NCBI GenBank assembly: GCA_028284905.1
Contig: JANQQU010000085.1
Location: forward strand, 186,001 to 250,000
DNA from: Calditrichia bacterium
Lineage (GTDB): Bacteria > Calditrichota > Calditrichia > RBG-13-44-9 > J075
DNA length: 64,000 bases
Direction: 5' to 3'
Position numbers and translations under genes: made by a program. Position 1 is the stretch's first letter, and each line of letters starts with the position of its first letter. A model generated the notes under the pieces. That model did no database searches and was not told where the DNA came from. It saw nothing but the letters and a program-made list of their open reading frames with translations. Below are positions 61,809 to 64,000 of the stretch, in pieces.

Positions 61809-62319
61809 ATTCCCGTCTATCCTTACGCTCGTTTTGATGTTGATGCTGTTTATTCTGCTTTATGAAACGCTGCAGCTTGGGCGGTTGGCCGCGGTGGTAC
61901 CGCTGAGCATCCTCTATGTCGTTATTCCACTAATGATGCTTCAAGTAGGGATAGAATTTTTCCCTTCCCTGGAATCTTTCAGCGAAAAAATATTCCGGCT
62001 AGAATTGGGAAACAAATATTCCGATCAAAAGAAAGTTGCCGAAAAAAGCAGTAAAGTTGAGAAGAAACCAGAGCAAGCGACAGTTAGATATGGCGCAGTC
62101 GCTGGTATTCTTAGCGTTCCTTTCGGGATCATATTCTTTGGTTTTTTACCGGCAATCGTTGTCTTTTATACATTTTATCTGCGTAAAGTGAATGGTAGCA
62201 CCTGGGTAAGTTCCTTGCTAATTACCAGCGTATTTGCCGGCTTAGTCTACTTTTTCTTTTGGCGGGTGCTGCAGGTGCCGCTTTACCCGGGAATCCTAAT
62301 ACCATGGATGGGGTTTTAG
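61795..62319 (+). CDS. Tripartite tricarboxylate transporter small membrane subunit (TctB-like)
   Basis: A 174-residue protein with four to five transmembrane helices (about 8-25, 31-50, 101-125, 145-165) and a charged cytoplasmic loop (SDQKKVAEKSSKVEKKPEQ). This is the TctB layout. The TTG start has AAGGAGG 6 nt upstream (61782-61788) and lies inside the end of tctA, a 14-nt overlap. TctB proteins vary greatly in sequence, so the call rests on topology and position. It ends 4 nt before the flippase gene. Confidence 0.85.
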   Translation: MKSIKFPSILTLVLMLMLFILLYETLQLGRLAAVVPLSILYVVIPLMMLQVGIEFFPSLESFSEKIFRLELGNKYSDQKKVAEKSSKVEKKPEQATVRYGAVAGILSVPFGIIFFGFLPAIVVFYTFYLRKVNGSTWVSSLLITSVFAGLVYFFFWRVLQVPLYPGILIPWMGF

Positions 62320-62323
62320 TATC

Positions 62324-63820
62324 ATGAAGCTTTTTCAGCAGGGGAAAGATTTGCGCGGAAAAGTGGTTAATGCTGCTTTCTGGTCCTTTCTCCTTCACAT
62401 TGCCGGCCGCGCCTTAAATGTGCTGCGGACAATTGTTGTCGCCCGTATTCTGGCGCCGGATGATATCGGTTTATTTGCCCTGGCGACGCTTGTCCTACTT
62501 TCGGTAGAATTATTCACCCGTACCGGTTTCCAGTCTGCCTTGATCCACCGGGAAGGCGATATTACCAATTATCTCAATGTTGCCTGGGCAACACATATCA
62601 TGCGGGGATTTCTCCGGGCAGGGATGATGGCAATCGCAGCGCCACTGGCCGCGATCTTCTTTAATGAAGCGGCCCTGCAAACATTGATTTTAATGGCTGC
62701 TTTATCCGTCGTGTTGAGTGGCTTAAATAATACCGGGGTTATCTATTTTCGGAAAGAGCTGCACTTCCAAAAACACTTTTTCTACATGCTAAGCCGCCCG
62801 ACGGGGGATCTGATTGTCTCCATTATTGCTGCGACGATCCTGCAGAATGCCTGGGGATTGGTGTATGGATTGGTCGCCGGTTTTGCTTGCCAGCTCATCG
62901 TCTCTTTTCTGGCCCATCCGTTTCGGCCTCGATTTCATTTTACCATGGCAGCCTTTAAGAAATTATTCCAATACGGCAAATGGATGAATTTAACCGGGAT
63001 GATGATTTTTCTCGGGGATCAACTCGCCGGGCTGGTTGTTGGGAAAATGATTAATGCTTATGCCCTCGGTCTCTATCACCTCGCCTTCTGGCTGGCGCAA
63101 ACCGCCCTGGTGGAAGTGGCGGAGACGATCGACCGGGTCGCTTTTCCGGCCTATGCCAAGTTGCAGGATGATCTGGAGAAATTTCGGGCCGCTTTCCGGC
63201 AAATTACCGGTTTCATGGTCACCTTGATAATTCCGGTGGTCTTATTGATCCTGTTAACGGCAGATAGCTTTGTGCCGCTAATCCTGGGAACGCAGTGGCT
63301 GGAAATGATTCCGGTGCTGAGAATACTCATCGCTGCCGGATTCCTGCTCACAATAGGGTTAGCCGCTCGTCCGGTATTCCTGGGTATCGGGATGCCGGAA
63401 AATGTATTTCGCATGCAGGCGATTCGCGGACTAACGCTGGTGCTTTGTCTGTATCCCCTGGTTGCCAATTCAGGCATTACTGGTGCCGGTTGGGCTATTA
63501 TGATTAGCAACACGGCGTTACTGGGATTTGTCATTCTAAAACTGCGGGCAGTACTGATGGTCAAATGGGAGGATGCGCGGCAAATTTTTCTCCCGGGCTT
63601 TTTCGCCGGCAGTTTAATGGTTCTCGTTTATTTTTTGACTGAATTCTTCCTGAGCGAATTTGCCGGCATCGATCTGCCTGCCAGTAATATTTTCTGGTTT
63701 GCAGTGCAGATACTCCCGGGAGTATCTGTGTTTATTCTCTCCTTAATTCTCACCCAAAAGTTTTTTCCGGATAATCAACCACTCGTTGCAATCCAGCAGT
63801 TTTTTAGTCGTAAAAAGTAA
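62324..63820 (+). CDS. Polysaccharide flippase (Wzx/oligosaccharide flippase family, MOP superfamily)
   Basis: A 498-residue polytopic protein with about 12 to 14 helices. The family N-terminus is clear: VVNAAFWSFLLHIAGRALNVLRTIVVARILAPDDIGLFALATLVLLSVELFTRTGFQSALIHR, the WzxC/TuaB-type start. Such proteins move undecaprenyl-linked glycans or repeat units across the inner membrane. It follows the transporter operon by 4 nt, so it is probably transcribed with it, linking the neighbouring genes to an exported glycan or conjugate. No ABC exporter is near. Confidence 0.93.
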   Translation: MKLFQQGKDLRGKVVNAAFWSFLLHIAGRALNVLRTIVVARILAPDDIGLFALATLVLLSVELFTRTGFQSALIHREGDITNYLNVAWATHIMRGFLRAGMMAIAAPLAAIFFNEAALQTLILMAALSVVLSGLNNTGVIYFRKELHFQKHFFYMLSRPTGDLIVSIIAATILQNAWGLVYGLVAGFACQLIVSFLAHPFRPRFHFTMAAFKKLFQYGKWMNLTGMMIFLGDQLAGLVVGKMINAYALGLYHLAFWLAQTALVEVAETIDRVAFPAYAKLQDDLEKFRAAFRQITGFMVTLIIPVVLLILLTADSFVPLILGTQWLEMIPVLRILIAAGFLLTIGLAARPVFLGIGMPENVFRMQAIRGLTLVLCLYPLVANSGITGAGWAIMISNTALLGFVILKLRAVLMVKWEDARQIFLPGFFAGSLMVLVYFLTEFFLSEFAGIDLPASNIFWFAVQILPGVSVFILSLILTQKFFPDNQPLVAIQQFFSRKK

Positions 63821-64000
63821 TGACCAGACTTTCGGAAAAAGGTGTATGAAAGCGGCTTTTAAATCCGTACATTTTTTTAGCTGATGGCAATATTGAGACG
63901 ATTTTTTATCAGCGACATACATCAAAAACGCATATAATGCCAGGCATATAGAAATGCCTTCGCCTTATAGATACGGTTTGTCGGAAATTCAACTTCTTAC
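63821..64000. other. Non-coding end of the window
   Basis: A final 180 bp with no supported gene. No terminator with a stable stem is evident after the flippase gene, though a T run occurs at about 63877-63884. Confidence 0.4.

Overview
The window (about 46% GC by eye) comes from a diderm, probably non-photosynthetic bacterium on the Bacteroidota/Chlorobiota side of the tree, most likely Calditrichota, Ignavibacteria or a related uncultured lineage. Reasons: several secreted proteins end in the type IX-secretion-like sorting tail with the core NYPNPFNP; there is an Omp28-like/TlpA/beta-barrel operon, a bacillithiol gene (bshA), a TonB-dependent receptor and LPS-type polymerase/ligase genes. 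The taxonomic placement is inference; no rRNA gene is present.

Layout. 1-1066: end of a DUF4388/PATAN-type gene and a degenerate MglA-like G-domain gene. 1107-4930 (minus): two tandem, translationally coupled O-antigen ligase/polymerase-TPR proteins. 5105-5178: tRNA-Val(GAC). 5691-15131 (plus): a conserved housekeeping run, infC - rpmI - rplT - pheS - pheT - zapB-like - zapA - 6S RNA - rny - YmdB-like phosphoesterase - folD - yraN. Here infC appears to start at AUC, and structured RNA lies before rpmI and between zapA and rny. 15190-17483 (minus): an OmpA-like periplasmic protein and a cytochrome c-like lipoprotein. 17579-24491 (plus): a REC-GAF-GGDEF regulator coupled to bshA, a divergent formiminotransferase-like protein, a bifunctional nuclease, an MBL hydrolase and pyruvate kinase. 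24662-33771 (plus): secreted proteins, redox lipoprotein/TlpA/barrel, two RNA methyltransferases, a GNAT enzyme and a membrane hydroxylase. 33836-37412: MFS exporter, cutC and a DASH cryptochrome, followed by a tiny DUF2256 zinc-ribbon gene interrupted by an in-frame UGA. 37858-42806 (plus): methyltransferase, polytopic membrane protein, M24 peptidase and D-2-hydroxyacid dehydrogenase. 43251-49100 (minus): GH2 glycosidase, and a coupled pair of surface proteins, one with YadA-like repeats and a self-cleaving S74-type tail.

49286-63820 is one uninterrupted plus-strand run and the most unusual part: TonB-dependent receptor, DAP-decarboxylase-fold PLP enzyme, SAM methyltransferase, ATP-grasp ligase, a propeller protein with a transmembrane hairpin inserted in it, a second paralogous ATP-grasp ligase, a membrane-anchored bicupin, a tripartite tricarboxylate transporter (TctC-TctA-TctB order) and a polysaccharide flippase. 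I read it as a candidate undescribed pathway that makes or attaches amino-acid-derived amides, either on a surface glycan or in a small exported molecule such as a metallophore. That reading is inference from gene content; the gene families themselves are visible in the sequence.
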